NCBI RefSeq assembly: GCF_036320485.1
Contig: NZ_CP132911.1
Location: 2,170,001-2,234,000, forward strand
Length of the DNA stretch: 64,000 nt
Direction: 5' to 3'
From: Dyella sp. A6
GTDB taxonomy: Bacteria; Pseudomonadota; Gammaproteobacteria; Xanthomonadales; Rhodanobacteraceae
Both the position numbers and the translations under genes were made by a program. The notes under the pieces were generated by a model. The model did not search any database. It was not told the origin of the DNA and saw only the letters and a list, made by a program, of their open reading frames with translations. This document shows positions 51,464 to 60,946 of the stretch, piece after piece (position 1 is the first letter of the stretch; every line of letters begins with the position of its first letter).

Positions 51464-54394
51464 TCAGTCGATCTTCCAGTCGAGCGTCATGAACACTTCG
51501 CGCCCGGTGTAATCCTCACCCATTCCGCGCGGAATGAATTCGAAGCCGCCCGCGTAATACGGAATCTGGCCCACCCGATTGAAGATGTTCGACACATTGA
51601 GGCCCAGCTTGAGCTTGGGCGTGAGGCGATAGGAGACCGCGCCGCTCCACACGATCCACGGCGCCAGATGCCCGTAGAACATCACGCATTGCGGGTCGCC
51701 CACCCCCGGCTGGATGCCGTTGGGAAGCACCTCGCAACCGCCATAGTTGTTGGCACGCACGCCACCCGTGCGACGTTCGGCCAGCGTGGCGTCCCACGGC
51801 CCCTTGCGCCAATGCAGGCTGGCGACGATCTTGCTCGCCGGGAAGTTGTAGCGCGTGTTCTGCAGCGGATCGGATAGTCGCGTGCGCTCCTTGTAGGAAA
51901 GGTTGTCGGTGTAGTTCAGGTCGAACGCGAACGCACCCCAGTGATCGGTCATCTTCTTGTAGGTCAGATCGCCATCGACGCCGCTGACGTAGAGCGAAGC
52001 CTGGTTGATCGGGCCGGTGGTGACGCTGAGGATGTTGCCGCTGGCATCACGCCGCACATTGGCGATGGCCTCGCGGCAGTATTCCGACCCCAGCGGATGT
52101 GCCGTGTAGGCGCCGCCGCTGGTGGTGAGACCCGTGAGGCAGCCCGCCTCGTCGGTCAGCGCAGTGCCCAGGTCGATCCAGTTGATCGCGTTGTCGATGC
52201 CCATGTGCCAGTAGTCGGCCGACACGGTCAGGCCGCTCACCCACGGAATGTCCCAGACGAAACCATAGGTCCACGAATGACCGGTTTCCGGCAGTAGGTT
52301 GCGGCTGCCGCCCGAGTACTGGGTGAAGTAGGTCGAATGCTGGTAGTTCTGGCAGGAACGGTCGCCGGTCTTGATGCACTGCAGGGGATCGGCATAGTCA
52401 CCGACGGTCTGCTGCGACGCCTGCAGGTAGATCGCCTGCATGTCCGGCGCATGGAAGTTGGTGCCGTAGGTGCCGCGGATCAGCAGGCCGTTGACTGGGC
52501 GCCATTCGATACCGGTGCCCCAGGTACGCGCGATGTCGGCGATGCTGGCGTCACGGTAGCGGTCGAGGCGACCCGAAATGCTCCAGGTCAGCGTGTCAGC
52601 CAGTGGCACGCGGAACTCGGTGGCGACCGAGAGACGGTTACGGGTACCGCCGCCGGTGATGTAGTTCTGCCACGGGTTGCCGAACGTCGTGGTGTTGCCG
52701 CGCGGATCGGGCGAGAGCAGGAAACCCTGGTGGTTGGCCTCCAGCACTCCAGCGAAGCCGATCGGCTGGCCGGTCCAGGTATTGAACAGGTCGCCATTGA
52801 CGTTGAACTCGGCCGAATTCATCCAGGTCGACGCACTGTTCACGCCCCACACGGCGAACGAGCGGTAATCGGAAACCGACATCGGTTGCCAGTACCGGTT
52901 GCTGTTCAGCGCGTACACCGGATAGGTCGTGCCATTGATGGTGGTCGTGCCCTGCTGCTGCCCGAAGAAGTAATTGAACATGCCCTGTTCGTTCAGGCCG
53001 GTGTAGTGCTCGTGGACGATGTACTTGTTGCTGCCGAGGTTCAGGTCCCAGGCGAAGCGGTCGTCCATGAACGTGCCCTTCAGGCCGGCATGGATATCCC
53101 AGTTCTGTTCGTAGTCGCGCGTATTGGCGTAATCGCCGATCTCCTGTGGCGTGATCTGGCGCCCATAGCTGGTGATGACCTGCCCCGTGGTCTTGTCGTA
53201 GAAATTGTTGGGCAGGCCCGCCATCGGATACAGGTAGGGCAACTGGCTGTTGGAAATGCCGACGGTGTCCCACAGGCCGACCGATGCATACGCCTCGAGG
53301 TTGTCCTTGAAGTCGTAACCGCCCGCCACGTAGAGGTCGTCGTTGCGCAGGCCCGGCGTCAGCACCCAGTTGCCATAGACCTGCTGCTCGGTACACGAGA
53401 CGCCTTGATCGGTGATGTTCGAGGTGTCCACCGTGTCGCCGCTGGTGGCCACCGTCTTGTGATCCTGGCGCATGAAGTTATTGCCGAAACCGCTGCAGGC
53501 ACCGACCGGCGGCGTGATGTAGTTGCCGCTGCCATTCTGCAGCTGCAGGCCGTCCGCGCGCACGTAGCCGAACATGCGCTGGCTCGGGTTCCAGGCACCG
53601 TAGCCAGCATCCGCATCGGACGCGGTATACGGCCGGTCGCGCCCCCACAGCGGCGAGCGGTTGGTGTGCTGCAGGTTGTAGATGACATGCCAGTTGTCGC
53701 CCGAACGGCCACCCACGAAATTGAAGTTGTCGTAGTTGCGGCCGCCGCGCGTGGCGCCGCCACCGGTCACTTCCAGATGGTCGCCCTGGTAGCGCTTTTT
53801 CAGGATCACGTTGACCACGCCGGCCACCGCGTCCGAACCGTAGATCGACGATGCGCCGCTGGCCAGCACCTCGATGTGGTCGATCATGCCGGTCGGGATG
53901 TTGTTGAAGTTCTGGAAGGTGCTCTGGCCGCCATTGCCTGGCATCGGGTAATCCGCCACGCGCCGGCCGTTGATCAGCAGCAGGCTATGGTCCGCACCCA
54001 GGTTGCGCAGGTTGATCGGCCGCGCGTTGACGGCCGTGTTGCCCCAGGTCGATTCACGCGTGCGCCAGTCGGGCGGCGCCACCTGCGGCAGGGCGTCCAG
54101 GAACTCGTACAGCGTGGTGAAACCCTGTGCCTTGATCTGCTGGGCGGTGATCACGACCACGGGCGCGGCGCCCTCGATCTGCGAACGCGGAATCAGCGAG
54201 CCGGTGACGATGACCTTCTTGAGCTGTATCGCCTTCTTCGTGCTCGGCGCACTGCTGGACGCCGGTTGCGTGGCCGAAGGCGTCGTGTCCTGGGTCGCCG
54301 TGCCAGCCGATCCCTGTGCGAATGCCTGCGGTGCCATCAATGCCAGGGCCAGCGAACTGGCCAGCAGACTGCGATGAAAATCTTCACTGCGCAT
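51464..54394 (-). CDS. TonB-dependent outer-membrane receptor
   Basis: This 976-residue protein has a signal peptide (about 1-27, ending QAFAQ), an N-terminal region with a TonB-box-like KKVIVTGSLIPRSQIEG (59-75), a plug domain (INLRNLGADHSLLLINGRRV) and a C-terminal beta-barrel ending FMTLDWKID with a near-terminal aromatic. It belongs to the large xanthomonad/caulobacter receptor group used for plant and amino-sugar oligomers. The next gene is a GH20 hexosaminidase, so GlcNAc-containing glycans are a reasonable guess for the ligand. Confidence 0.94.
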   Translation of the reverse strand: MRSEDFHRSLLASSLALALMAPQAFAQGSAGTATQDTTPSATQPASSSAPSTKKAIQLKKVIVTGSLIPRSQIEGAAPVVVITAQQIKAQGFTTLYEFLDALPQVAPPDWRTRESTWGNTAVNARPINLRNLGADHSLLLINGRRVADYPMPGNGGQSTFQNFNNIPTGMIDHIEVLASGASSIYGSDAVAGVVNVILKKRYQGDHLEVTGGGATRGGRNYDNFNFVGGRSGDNWHVIYNLQHTNRSPLWGRDRPYTASDADAGYGAWNPSQRMFGYVRADGLQLQNGSGNYITPPVGACSGFGNNFMRQDHKTVATSGDTVDTSNITDQGVSCTEQQVYGNWVLTPGLRNDDLYVAGGYDFKDNLEAYASVGLWDTVGISNSQLPYLYPMAGLPNNFYDKTTGQVITSYGRQITPQEIGDYANTRDYEQNWDIHAGLKGTFMDDRFAWDLNLGSNKYIVHEHYTGLNEQGMFNYFFGQQQGTTTINGTTYPVYALNSNRYWQPMSVSDYRSFAVWGVNSASTWMNSAEFNVNGDLFNTWTGQPIGFAGVLEANHQGFLLSPDPRGNTTTFGNPWQNYITGGGTRNRLSVATEFRVPLADTLTWSISGRLDRYRDASIADIARTWGTGIEWRPVNGLLIRGTYGTNFHAPDMQAIYLQASQQTVGDYADPLQCIKTGDRSCQNYQHSTYFTQYSGGSRNLLPETGHSWTYGFVWDIPWVSGLTVSADYWHMGIDNAINWIDLGTALTDEAGCLTGLTTSGGAYTAHPLGSEYCREAIANVRRDASGNILSVTTGPINQASLYVSGVDGDLTYKKMTDHWGAFAFDLNYTDNLSYKERTRLSDPLQNTRYNFPASKIVASLHWRKGPWDATLAERRTGGVRANNYGGCEVLPNGIQPGVGDPQCVMFYGHLAPWIVWSGAVSYRLTPKLKLGLNVSNIFNRVGQIPYYAGGFEFIPRGMGEDYTGREVFMTLDWKID

Positions 54395-55294
54395 GGTTGA
54401 ACCTCCCCGTGAAAACCCTGTGTTTTGATGTCCGGCATCCCGACCCGGGTGCCGCTCCCTGCCAACTCGTCCAATGGGCTGGACGGAACTTCACGACGTC
54501 ATCTAAATCGATTCAAATCCTGCTTTTCACATGTTTCGCACGGGACTGGCCTGGAGATCCCCGCGCGTCTTCTGCCGACTTCCGAAATGCCGGTCTGCCC
54601 CTAACCGCGGTACCGCCGCACGCACGCACTCCCCTGCGCACGCCCTGGTGACACCGCGCTCCACTGCAACTGCATCTGATGGCCTCCTGTCCCGATGCGA
54701 TAGGCGCAGGCATGCAGATCTTCCGGCTATGCCGGAAGCGTCAGCTGCAAACCCTCCGCCTGTTGCGAAAACGCCACGGCCTGACCGATGGCTAGCAGCG
54801 TCACTGTTTTTGCATTCATATCCGCACTGATCGAGTGGACGACTGTCCGGCTCGATGCCGGCAAGCCAGGTTCGATGCCATCCGGGCCGGAACGCCGGCC
54901 ACTCATGGCATGCCCCCTGCGTGCACGAAGTCCTGCAGCGATGGCCCGAGGCGCCACATCCGGCTCCGCCGTCCGGGACGCGCATCGATGCAGCATCATG
55001 CGCCACGCTCGGCGTTTGCCGCGGCACCGGGCATACCCGTGATCAGCTCGATCAGTCGCCCCCACTTCCGCATGAGTTCTCCCCGGGCTCCCGTATGCCC
55101 ATATGCCACGCGAACCCGCATCCCCTTCGCGAGCCTATGCTTCCCGCAAATTTAGATCGTGACAAGTTGCATCGCAACATACTGCACTTAGCTGTCACGA
55201 CATGCGCTTTGTGTGTGCCGTGGGACCTGTGGTGTTCACAGGAGTGACCGTGCCCGCCGGCTATGATGGGCTGTCCCCAGGATGGAGCACACCC
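54395..55294. other. 900-bp non-coding region between receptor and DUF4139 gene
   Basis: I see no convincing gene here: open frames up to 166 codons exist on both strands but have no ribosome site, odd composition and no recognisable domain. It holds the upstream DNA of two divergent genes: the operator-like palindrome at 54501-54518 and a GTTGC-ATC-GCAAC inverted repeat near 55165-55177. GC content looks somewhat lower than in coding DNA in places, for example 54495-54540. Confidence 0.5.
54501..54518. promoter_or_regulatory. LacI-type operator-like palindrome upstream of TonB receptor
   Basis: ATCTAAAT-CG-ATTCAAAT is an 18-bp imperfect palindrome with 6 of 8 positions matching in each half around a central CG, about 107-124 bp before the receptor start. 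LacI-family operators have this form, and such regulators often control glycan-uptake genes. No regulator gene is in the window. Weak evidence. Confidence 0.35.
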
Positions 55295-56752
55295 ATGTCG
55301 AGTTCACCACGCATGACCATCGCCCTGACCTGCATCGCCCTGTTCAGCGGTGCGGCGCTGGCGCAAAACACCACCGGGCCGAGCATCACGCTCTACCGCA
55401 GCGACAATGCGGCGCTCTACACCAGCAGCGGCCAGGGCGATGTCGACGGCGGTTATGCGGTGATCCGCGAGCAACGCATGCTGACACTGCGTTCCGGCAC
55501 CCACGACCTGGTGCTGGACAACCTGCCCGACCAGGTCGATGCCGAGGCGATGGCACTCGGCTTCCCCGGCGGCGACGCCCAGGTACTGTCGCAACGACTG
55601 CTGCTGGCCCAGGGCAACGATGCGGCCCTCGCCGGCCTGGTCGGACACCAGGTGCACGTGCTTGGCAGCAACGGTACGACGCTGGCCGACGGTACCCTGC
55701 TCAGAGCGGGCGATGGCCTGCTGGTCCATGGCACCCTGGGCACGACCCTGGTGCGTCACTACGCAGCGGTGCGTACCGACGGCGGCAGTTTCCCCACTGG
55801 CTCGCGGCTCGAGCTGCGCGTGGATGCAAGGCATGGCGGCCAGGCACGAGCCATCCTCAGCTACCCGACCTCCGGGCTCGGCTGGCGCGCCGCCTACGTG
55901 GCTACGTTGATGCCGGGCAACACCTGCCGCATGCGCTTCGAGTCACGCGCCAGCATCGCCAACCGCAGCGGCCGCAACTGGAACGACACGCACCTCACCC
56001 TGATCGCTGGCGAGCCGAACTTCGCCAGAAACTCGGGCCCGCGCCCGATGATGATGCAGGCCAAGGCAAACTTTGCTGCGGCGCAGGCCATGCCGCAGCA
56101 GTCGCAGCTCGCCGACTATCGCAGTTTCACCCTGCCCGGCCGTGTGAATCTGCCGGACGGCAGCGTCAGCCAGGTACCGCTGTATACCGACCATACGATC
56201 GGCTGCGAGCGCACCGCGCTGTACGAGAACGGCGGCAGCTGGACGCCACCGCAGCCGATGCTCAACCGCGACTACGGCAGCGGTGGCGGCAACACCATCA
56301 TCGACACGCTGAAATGGAAGGCATTCGATAGCCTGCCGGCGGGCTACCTGCGTGTGCTCACCGCCGACCGGAACGGTGTACCCCAATTCATCGGCGAAGG
56401 TCGCCTCGGTGATACGCCCAAGGGCAGCGAGGCCGCGATCACCCTGGGTACCACATTCGACCTGCGCGCCGAACGTGAACGCACCGCGTTCCATGTCGAC
56501 GCTGCGGGCCGCACCCTGGACGAAGCCTTCCGCATTACCCTGACCAATGCGGGCGACGCCTCGCGCATGGTGACCGTGCGCGAACACCCGAATCGCTGGC
56601 GCGAGTGGACCCTGGCTTCATCCAGCCAGGCCCCGAGCCGACAGACCACCAACCTGCTGGAGTTCCGCGTGGCCGTACCGGCGCATGGCAAGGCCGTGCT
56701 GAACTATGCGGTGCGCTACCACTGGTCCGCCGACGTCCAGCCACGCCCCTGA
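55295..56752 (+). CDS. DUF4139 domain secreted protein
   Basis: This 485-residue protein has a signal peptide (about 1-23, ending AALAQ) and a DUF4139 domain through most of its length (segments SYPTSGLGWRAAYVATL and LKWKAFDSLPAGYLRVLT). The N-terminal DUF4140 part usually found with it is not evident. Function is unknown; members are probably periplasmic or surface proteins. ATG at 55295 has GGAG 7 nt upstream. An isomerase gene follows by 15 bp. Confidence 0.88.
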   Translation: MSSSPRMTIALTCIALFSGAALAQNTTGPSITLYRSDNAALYTSSGQGDVDGGYAVIREQRMLTLRSGTHDLVLDNLPDQVDAEAMALGFPGGDAQVLSQRLLLAQGNDAALAGLVGHQVHVLGSNGTTLADGTLLRAGDGLLVHGTLGTTLVRHYAAVRTDGGSFPTGSRLELRVDARHGGQARAILSYPTSGLGWRAAYVATLMPGNTCRMRFESRASIANRSGRNWNDTHLTLIAGEPNFARNSGPRPMMMQAKANFAAAQAMPQQSQLADYRSFTLPGRVNLPDGSVSQVPLYTDHTIGCERTALYENGGSWTPPQPMLNRDYGSGGGNTIIDTLKWKAFDSLPAGYLRVLTADRNGVPQFIGEGRLGDTPKGSEAAITLGTTFDLRAERERTAFHVDAAGRTLDEAFRITLTNAGDASRMVTVREHPNRWREWTLASSSQAPSRQTTNLLEFRVAVPAHGKAVLNYAVRYHWSADVQPRP

Positions 56753-56767
56753 ATCCCGGAGTACCAC

Positions 56768-57526
56768 ATGCTCGACATCATCCGCCACGAGGCTGTTACC
56801 GAGATCCGCCTTGCCCGGCCGCCGGTCAACGCACTCGACCTCGAACTGCTGCGCAAGCTGCGCGAGAGCATTGACCAGGCCGTCCAGAGCGGCGCGCGCG
56901 GCATCATCCTGTCCGGTGCGCCCGGCATGTTCAGTGCGGGAGTCGACGTACCGGCCCTGCTGTCACAGGACCGCGCCGGCGTGCATGCCTTCTGGCGCAG
57001 CTTCTTCGAGACCTGCAGCACGCTGGCGCGTTCGCCGATACCCGTGGTTGCGGCGATCAGCGGACACAGCCCGGCAGGCGGTGCGGTACTCGCGCTGTTC
57101 TGCGATTACCGGGTGATGGCCGAAGGCGCGTACAAGATCGGCCTCAACGAAGTCCAGGTAGGGCTGACCGTCCCCGACTGCATCCAGTTCGCGCTGCGCC
57201 GTGTGGTCGGCACCTACCGCGCCGAACGCCTGCTGGTGGCCGGCGCCATGATCGATGCCGCCGAGGCGCTGCGCTGTGGCTTCGTGGACGAGATCACCGC
57301 GGTCGACCTGGTCGTCACCCGTGCCCGCGTGTGGCTGGACGACCTGCTGAAGCGTCCTTCGCACGCGATGCTTGCCACCCGCCGGATCGCCCGCGCCGAC
57401 CTGGTCGACGTCTGGGCGAACGTGGATGCGCTGCCGATCGACGACTTCGTCGAAGGCTTCTTCCATCCGCAGACCCAGACCACACTGCAGGGCCTGGTGG
57501 CCAAGCTCAAGAGCAAAAGCAGCTGA
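56768..57526 (+). CDS. Enoyl-CoA isomerase-like crotonase-family protein
   Basis: The 252-residue protein has the crotonase fold, with FSAGVDVPALL and SPAGGAVLALFCDYRVMAEG. The segment YKIGLNEVQVGLTVP is like mitochondrial delta3-delta2-enoyl-CoA isomerase, where the glutamate of this GLNE motif is catalytic, rather than like enoyl-CoA hydratase. It would help oxidise unsaturated fatty acids. It follows the DUF4139 gene by 15 bp although the functions appear unrelated. Confidence 0.85.
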   Translation: MLDIIRHEAVTEIRLARPPVNALDLELLRKLRESIDQAVQSGARGIILSGAPGMFSAGVDVPALLSQDRAGVHAFWRSFFETCSTLARSPIPVVAAISGHSPAGGAVLALFCDYRVMAEGAYKIGLNEVQVGLTVPDCIQFALRRVVGTYRAERLLVAGAMIDAAEALRCGFVDEITAVDLVVTRARVWLDDLLKRPSHAMLATRRIARADLVDVWANVDALPIDDFVEGFFHPQTQTTLQGLVAKLKSKSS

Positions 57527-57570
57527 GCGAACCGGGCATCACGGGGACCGGGCGTGCCTTCGCGGCTCGC

Positions 57571-58410
57571 CTAGGCCTCGCCGGTGGCTATCGGTCGTGC
57601 CGGATCGCTGACCCAGCCGCTCCATGACGGCGCGTAGAGGCCTGACCCGGTCAGTCCCGCGTGTTCCATCGCCAGCAGGTTGTGACCGGCAGTGACGCCA
57701 GAGCCGCAGGAATGCAGGACAACACCCGGTTCGCGCTCGCCCAGCAGGCCCAGAAAGTCGCGGCGCAGTTCGTCCGCCGGCCTGAAACGGCCATCCGCGG
57801 CAAGGTTGTCGGCGAACGGCCGGTTGAGCGCGCCGGGAATGTGCCCACCTACCCGGTCCAGCGGCTCCGTATCGCCACGGTAACGCGGCGCGGCGCGGGC
57901 ATCGATCACCAGCCGCTGCGCCAGCGCCGCATGATCGAGCACAAACATGGCCGGGTCGTAGTGCACATCCACCTGCGTGCTCGCGCGATCGGGCACGCCA
58001 GTTTCGAGCGGCAGCCCCGCCGCCAGCCACGCGGCCAGGCCACCATCGAGCACCGCGACCGCAGGCGCGCCGATCGAGCGCATCATCCACCACAGCCGCG
58101 CAGCGGCCAGTGCGCCGCCGGCGGCATCGTAGGCCACGACCTGCAGCCCGGGTCGCCAGCCCCAGCGCCCCAGCACGGCGGCAAAATCCGACTCGAGCGG
58201 CAACGGGTGACGCCCCAGACCCAACGACTGGCGGGACAGATCCGACAGGTCACGATCGAGACTGGCATACAGCGCACCGGGCAGATGTCCCGCGCGGTAG
58301 TCGCGCTCGCCCTTGCCCGGGTCGGACAGATCCTGACGACAGTCGATGACCAGCACATCGCCAGGCGGCCATGCCGCCAGTTCGGTCGCCGAAATCAGCG
58401 TGGTCTTCAT
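57571..58410 (-). CDS. 3-mercaptopyruvate sulfurtransferase-like rhodanese
   Basis: This 279-residue protein has two rhodanese domains (about 1-130 and 150-279). The nucleophile is Cys235 in SCGSGVT, the loop typical of 3-mercaptopyruvate sulfurtransferase (SseA) rather than thiosulfate rhodanese. The start overlaps the nudL stop by 4 bp, so it is the last gene of a DUF1289-nudL-sulfurtransferase run. It converges with the isomerase gene. Confidence 0.93.
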   Translation of the reverse strand: MKTTLISATELAAWPPGDVLVIDCRQDLSDPGKGERDYRAGHLPGALYASLDRDLSDLSRQSLGLGRHPLPLESDFAAVLGRWGWRPGLQVVAYDAAGGALAAARLWWMMRSIGAPAVAVLDGGLAAWLAAGLPLETGVPDRASTQVDVHYDPAMFVLDHAALAQRLVIDARAAPRYRGDTEPLDRVGGHIPGALNRPFADNLAADGRFRPADELRRDFLGLLGEREPGVVLHSCGSGVTAGHNLLAMEHAGLTGSGLYAPSWSGWVSDPARPIATGEA

Positions 58411-59000
58411 GCGCGTCCCATCCTCTGCAGCAGATTCAGCAACATGGCCGCGGTGGCCCCCCAGATGCGATGCCCGCCGTGCAGGAATTCGACCATCTCG
58501 CGCCGGTGACCACGATAGTCCATCACGTAGTGGCGCAGGTTGGCCGGCTCCAGGAAAAATGCCAGCGGCACTTCGAACACTTCGTCCACCTCATCCGGCG
58601 ACGGCCGCAGGCGCGCATCCGCATCGACCCGTGCGACCACCGGCGTGATCTGGAAGCCGCTGACCGTTTCGAACACGTCGAGAAACCCGAGCGGCGAGGC
58701 CAGCCTGCGGTCCAGCCCGATCTCTTCCTCGCTTTCACGCAGCGCGGTGGTCACCGCATCGTGATCGGCGTCATCGCGGGCGCCCCCGGGAAAGGCCACC
58801 TGCCCGGCATGCGCGTTGAGCTGGCCATTGCGCACGGTCAGGATCACCCGGGGTTGCACACCCTCGCGCAGACCAACCAGCACCGATGCAGGCTTCCTCG
58901 GAACATCGCCGAGCAAGTCGGCCATGGACGCGTGGTTCCAGCCCGGTCCGGGCGGCGGTTCGCTCAACGGAATCAGGGCGCGCTGAAGCTCATCGATCAT
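58407..59000 (-). CDS. Nudix CoA pyrophosphatase (NudL-like)
   Basis: The 197-residue protein has the NudL form of the Nudix box (FPGGARDDADHDAVTTALRE then SEEEIGL), with FETVSGFQITPVV and a conserved tail IWGATAAMLLNLL. It would hydrolyse CoA and similar dinucleotides. The glutamate normally placed eight residues before the box RE is replaced by histidine, as is often variable in this subgroup. It overlaps both neighbours by 4 bp. Confidence 0.9.
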   Translation of the reverse strand: MIDELQRALIPLSEPPPGPGWNHASMADLLGDVPRKPASVLVGLREGVQPRVILTVRNGQLNAHAGQVAFPGGARDDADHDAVTTALRESEEEIGLDRRLASPLGFLDVFETVSGFQITPVVARVDADARLRPSPDEVDEVFEVPLAFFLEPANLRHYVMDYRGHRREMVEFLHGGHRIWGATAAMLLNLLQRMGRA

Positions 59001-59185
59001 GCCGGCGGTCGCATGGGCAGCACCTCGTCCATCCAGCGACGTCGTTCGTCGTCGCTCAGGTCACGCCAGCCGGCGATCTCGTCGCCGGTTCGCCGGCAGC
59101 CCAGGCACAGGCCGGCCGAGTCCAGCCGGCAAATACCGATGCAGGGCGTGAGCAGGGACGGAGAAGCGAGGGGAACGTTCGACAT
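58997..59185 (-). CDS. DUF1289 small cysteine-rich protein
   Basis: This 62-residue protein shows the family pattern TPCIGICRLD...GLCLGCRRTGDEI, with Cys15, Cys19, Cys27 and Cys30 as likely iron-sulfur or zinc ligands, followed by the usual W(R)DLSDDERRRWM helix. Function is unknown. ATG at 59185 (MSNVPLASPS) begins just before homology; upstream codons are unrelated. It overlaps nudL by 4 bp. Confidence 0.9.
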   Translation of the reverse strand: MSNVPLASPSLLTPCIGICRLDSAGLCLGCRRTGDEIAGWRDLSDDERRRWMDEVLPMRPPA

Positions 59186-59216
59186 GCCGCCGCATGCTAC
59201 CACCGCACGGTCCGGC

Positions 59217-59951
59217 TCAGTGGCTTCCCGGGCTGGATTTGATGGCGAGCAGCTCGATGTCGAACACCAGCGCCTCGTTGGGGCCGATCCGCGGCAGCGC
59301 ACCGCGTTCGCCATAGGCAAGCTGCGGCGGGATCACCACCTTCCAGCGGTCACCCACATGCATGCGCGGGATCACGTCCTGCCAACCCGGAATGACCTTG
59401 TCGACCGTGAAGCTGACCGGCTGACCACGCGCCCAGGTGCTGTCGAATTCGGTGCCGTCGGTGAGCATGCCGCGGTAATTCACGGTGACCGTGCTGGTTA
59501 CCGTGGGGCTGGCCTTGCCGTCGCCCTTCTTGATCACCTGGTACTGGATGCCGGAAGACAGCTGCACCACACCCGGACGCTTGGCGTTCCTGGCCATGTA
59601 GGCGCGGCTCTTGTCCAGGTTGACCGTTGCCATGTGTTTGAATTCGGCCACGGCACGCGCATGCATCTGCTGGTCGAGTTCGCGCAGCTGGGTGTGCATG
59701 TCTTGCATGGAGACCGAAGGCGGGCGTTTGGCATAGGCGTCGCGGATCGCCTGCTGCAGGGTGGCCAGGTCCACCTTGGGATCGCCATCGGCGAACTGGC
59801 TACCGATCTGGTAACCGATCGCGTACGACAACTTGTGCCGGTCCAGCTTGACCGATGACGGCCGCGATGACGGCGCGGATACCCGTTGTTGCGCCAGCGT
59901 CGCTGCCGCAACGAAAAGCAGGCCGAAGGCGAGCCAACGCAATCGTGTCAT
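59217..59951 (-). CDS. FKBP-type peptidyl-prolyl isomerase (Mip/FklB-like)
   Basis: From ATG at 59951 this encodes 244 residues: a signal peptide (about 1-20, ending TLAQ), an N-terminal helical dimerisation domain (YAIGYQIGSQF...), and a C-terminal FKBP domain with VTVNYRGMLTDGTEFDS, VIPGWQDVIPRM and IPPQLAYGERG. This is the form of Mip/FkpA, periplasmic folding factors. GGAG lies 6 nt before the chosen ATG; another ATG four codons upstream has a weaker site. Confidence 0.93.
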   Translation of the reverse strand: MTRLRWLAFGLLFVAAATLAQQRVSAPSSRPSSVKLDRHKLSYAIGYQIGSQFADGDPKVDLATLQQAIRDAYAKRPPSVSMQDMHTQLRELDQQMHARAVAEFKHMATVNLDKSRAYMARNAKRPGVVQLSSGIQYQVIKKGDGKASPTVTSTVTVNYRGMLTDGTEFDSTWARGQPVSFTVDKVIPGWQDVIPRMHVGDRWKVVIPPQLAYGERGALPRIGPNEALVFDIELLAIKSSPGSH

Positions 59952-60109
59952 TCCGGTCTCCATCGCACCAACACTCGGCGCAACATCCTAGGTGGTTCCG
60001 CAGCCGCGTGCAGCAAGCGCCGGCACATCCGGCGCACGGCACTGAGAAACCCCGCGGCGACAAAGGTTCCCGCTGCTACCATGCCTGTTTTGCCCGTCGG
60101 AGTCTTCCC

Positions 60110-60892
60110 ATGGCCTATCGCAACCTCGAAATCGGCAACCGCGGCGCGGTACGCACCATCACGGTGAACCGCCCGGACAAGCTCAACGCGCTCAATCGCG
60201 ACACCCTCAACGAGCTGATCATCGCCTTCACCCAGGCCGCGCAGGACGACGATGTTCGCGTCGTGGTTCTCGCCGGCGCAGGCGAGAAGGCCTTCGTGGC
60301 CGGCGCCGATATTGCCGAGATGAATGGCTACACTCCGGTCCAGGCGCAGGGTTTCTCGCGCACCGGACAGCGCCTCATGAGCACCATCGAGCGACTCGGC
60401 AAGCCGGTGATCGCGCGGGTCCAGGGTTTTGCCCTGGGCGGCGGCATGGAACTGGCAATGGCCTGTCACCTGCGCGTGGCCAGCGAGAAGGCCCGGTTCG
60501 GCCAGCCCGAGATCAACCTCGGCCTGATCCCCGGCTTCGGCGGCACCCAGCGTCTGCTGCGACTGGCTGGCCGCGCCGCGGCGCTGGAACTGTGCCTGAC
60601 CGGTGCACCGATCGGCGCGCAGCGTGCCTGGGAGCTGGGCATCGTCAATCGCATGGTGACACCCGAGACGCTGGACGAAACCGTCGATGCCCTGGCAGAC
60701 CAGCTGGCGGCCGCGGCTCCGCTGGCCGCCGCCAGCATTCTCGACGCCGTGCTGCAAGGTGGCGAGACCGCGCTGGACCAGGGGCTGGAGTTCGAGACGC
60801 AGGGCTTTGCCCTGATGTTTTCCACCGACGACATGCGCGAGGGAACCGGTGCGTTCCTGGAGAAGCGCAAGGCCAGCTTCAAGGGCAGCTGA
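60110..60892 (+). CDS. Enoyl-CoA hydratase
   Basis: The 260-residue crotonase has both catalytic glutamates, Glu114 (GGGMELAMACHLR) and Glu134 (GQPEINLGLIPGFGGTQRL), and the oxyanion motif FVAGADIAEM, so a hydratase is supported. It would act on short- or medium-chain enoyl-CoA. ATG at 60110 has GGAG 7 nt upstream. It is divergent from the FKBP gene; an SGNH gene follows by 54 bp. Confidence 0.92.
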   Translation: MAYRNLEIGNRGAVRTITVNRPDKLNALNRDTLNELIIAFTQAAQDDDVRVVVLAGAGEKAFVAGADIAEMNGYTPVQAQGFSRTGQRLMSTIERLGKPVIARVQGFALGGGMELAMACHLRVASEKARFGQPEINLGLIPGFGGTQRLLRLAGRAAALELCLTGAPIGAQRAWELGIVNRMVTPETLDETVDALADQLAAAAPLAAASILDAVLQGGETALDQGLEFETQGFALMFSTDDMREGTGAFLEKRKASFKGS

Positions 60893-60946
60893 CATATCGG
60901 CCCTGCCTGATTCATTCCATCCTGTCGTACCTGCTGAGGAGCCTGC

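Noticed and set aside
52337..54400. 687-codon open frame opposite the TonB receptor
   Set aside because: It is a GC-driven shadow with no domain; the minus-strand receptor has a signal peptide, plug and barrel.
54527..55027. 166-codon ORF in the large intergenic gap
   Set aside because: There is no ribosome site, no recognisable domain, and competing frames of similar length lie on both strands.
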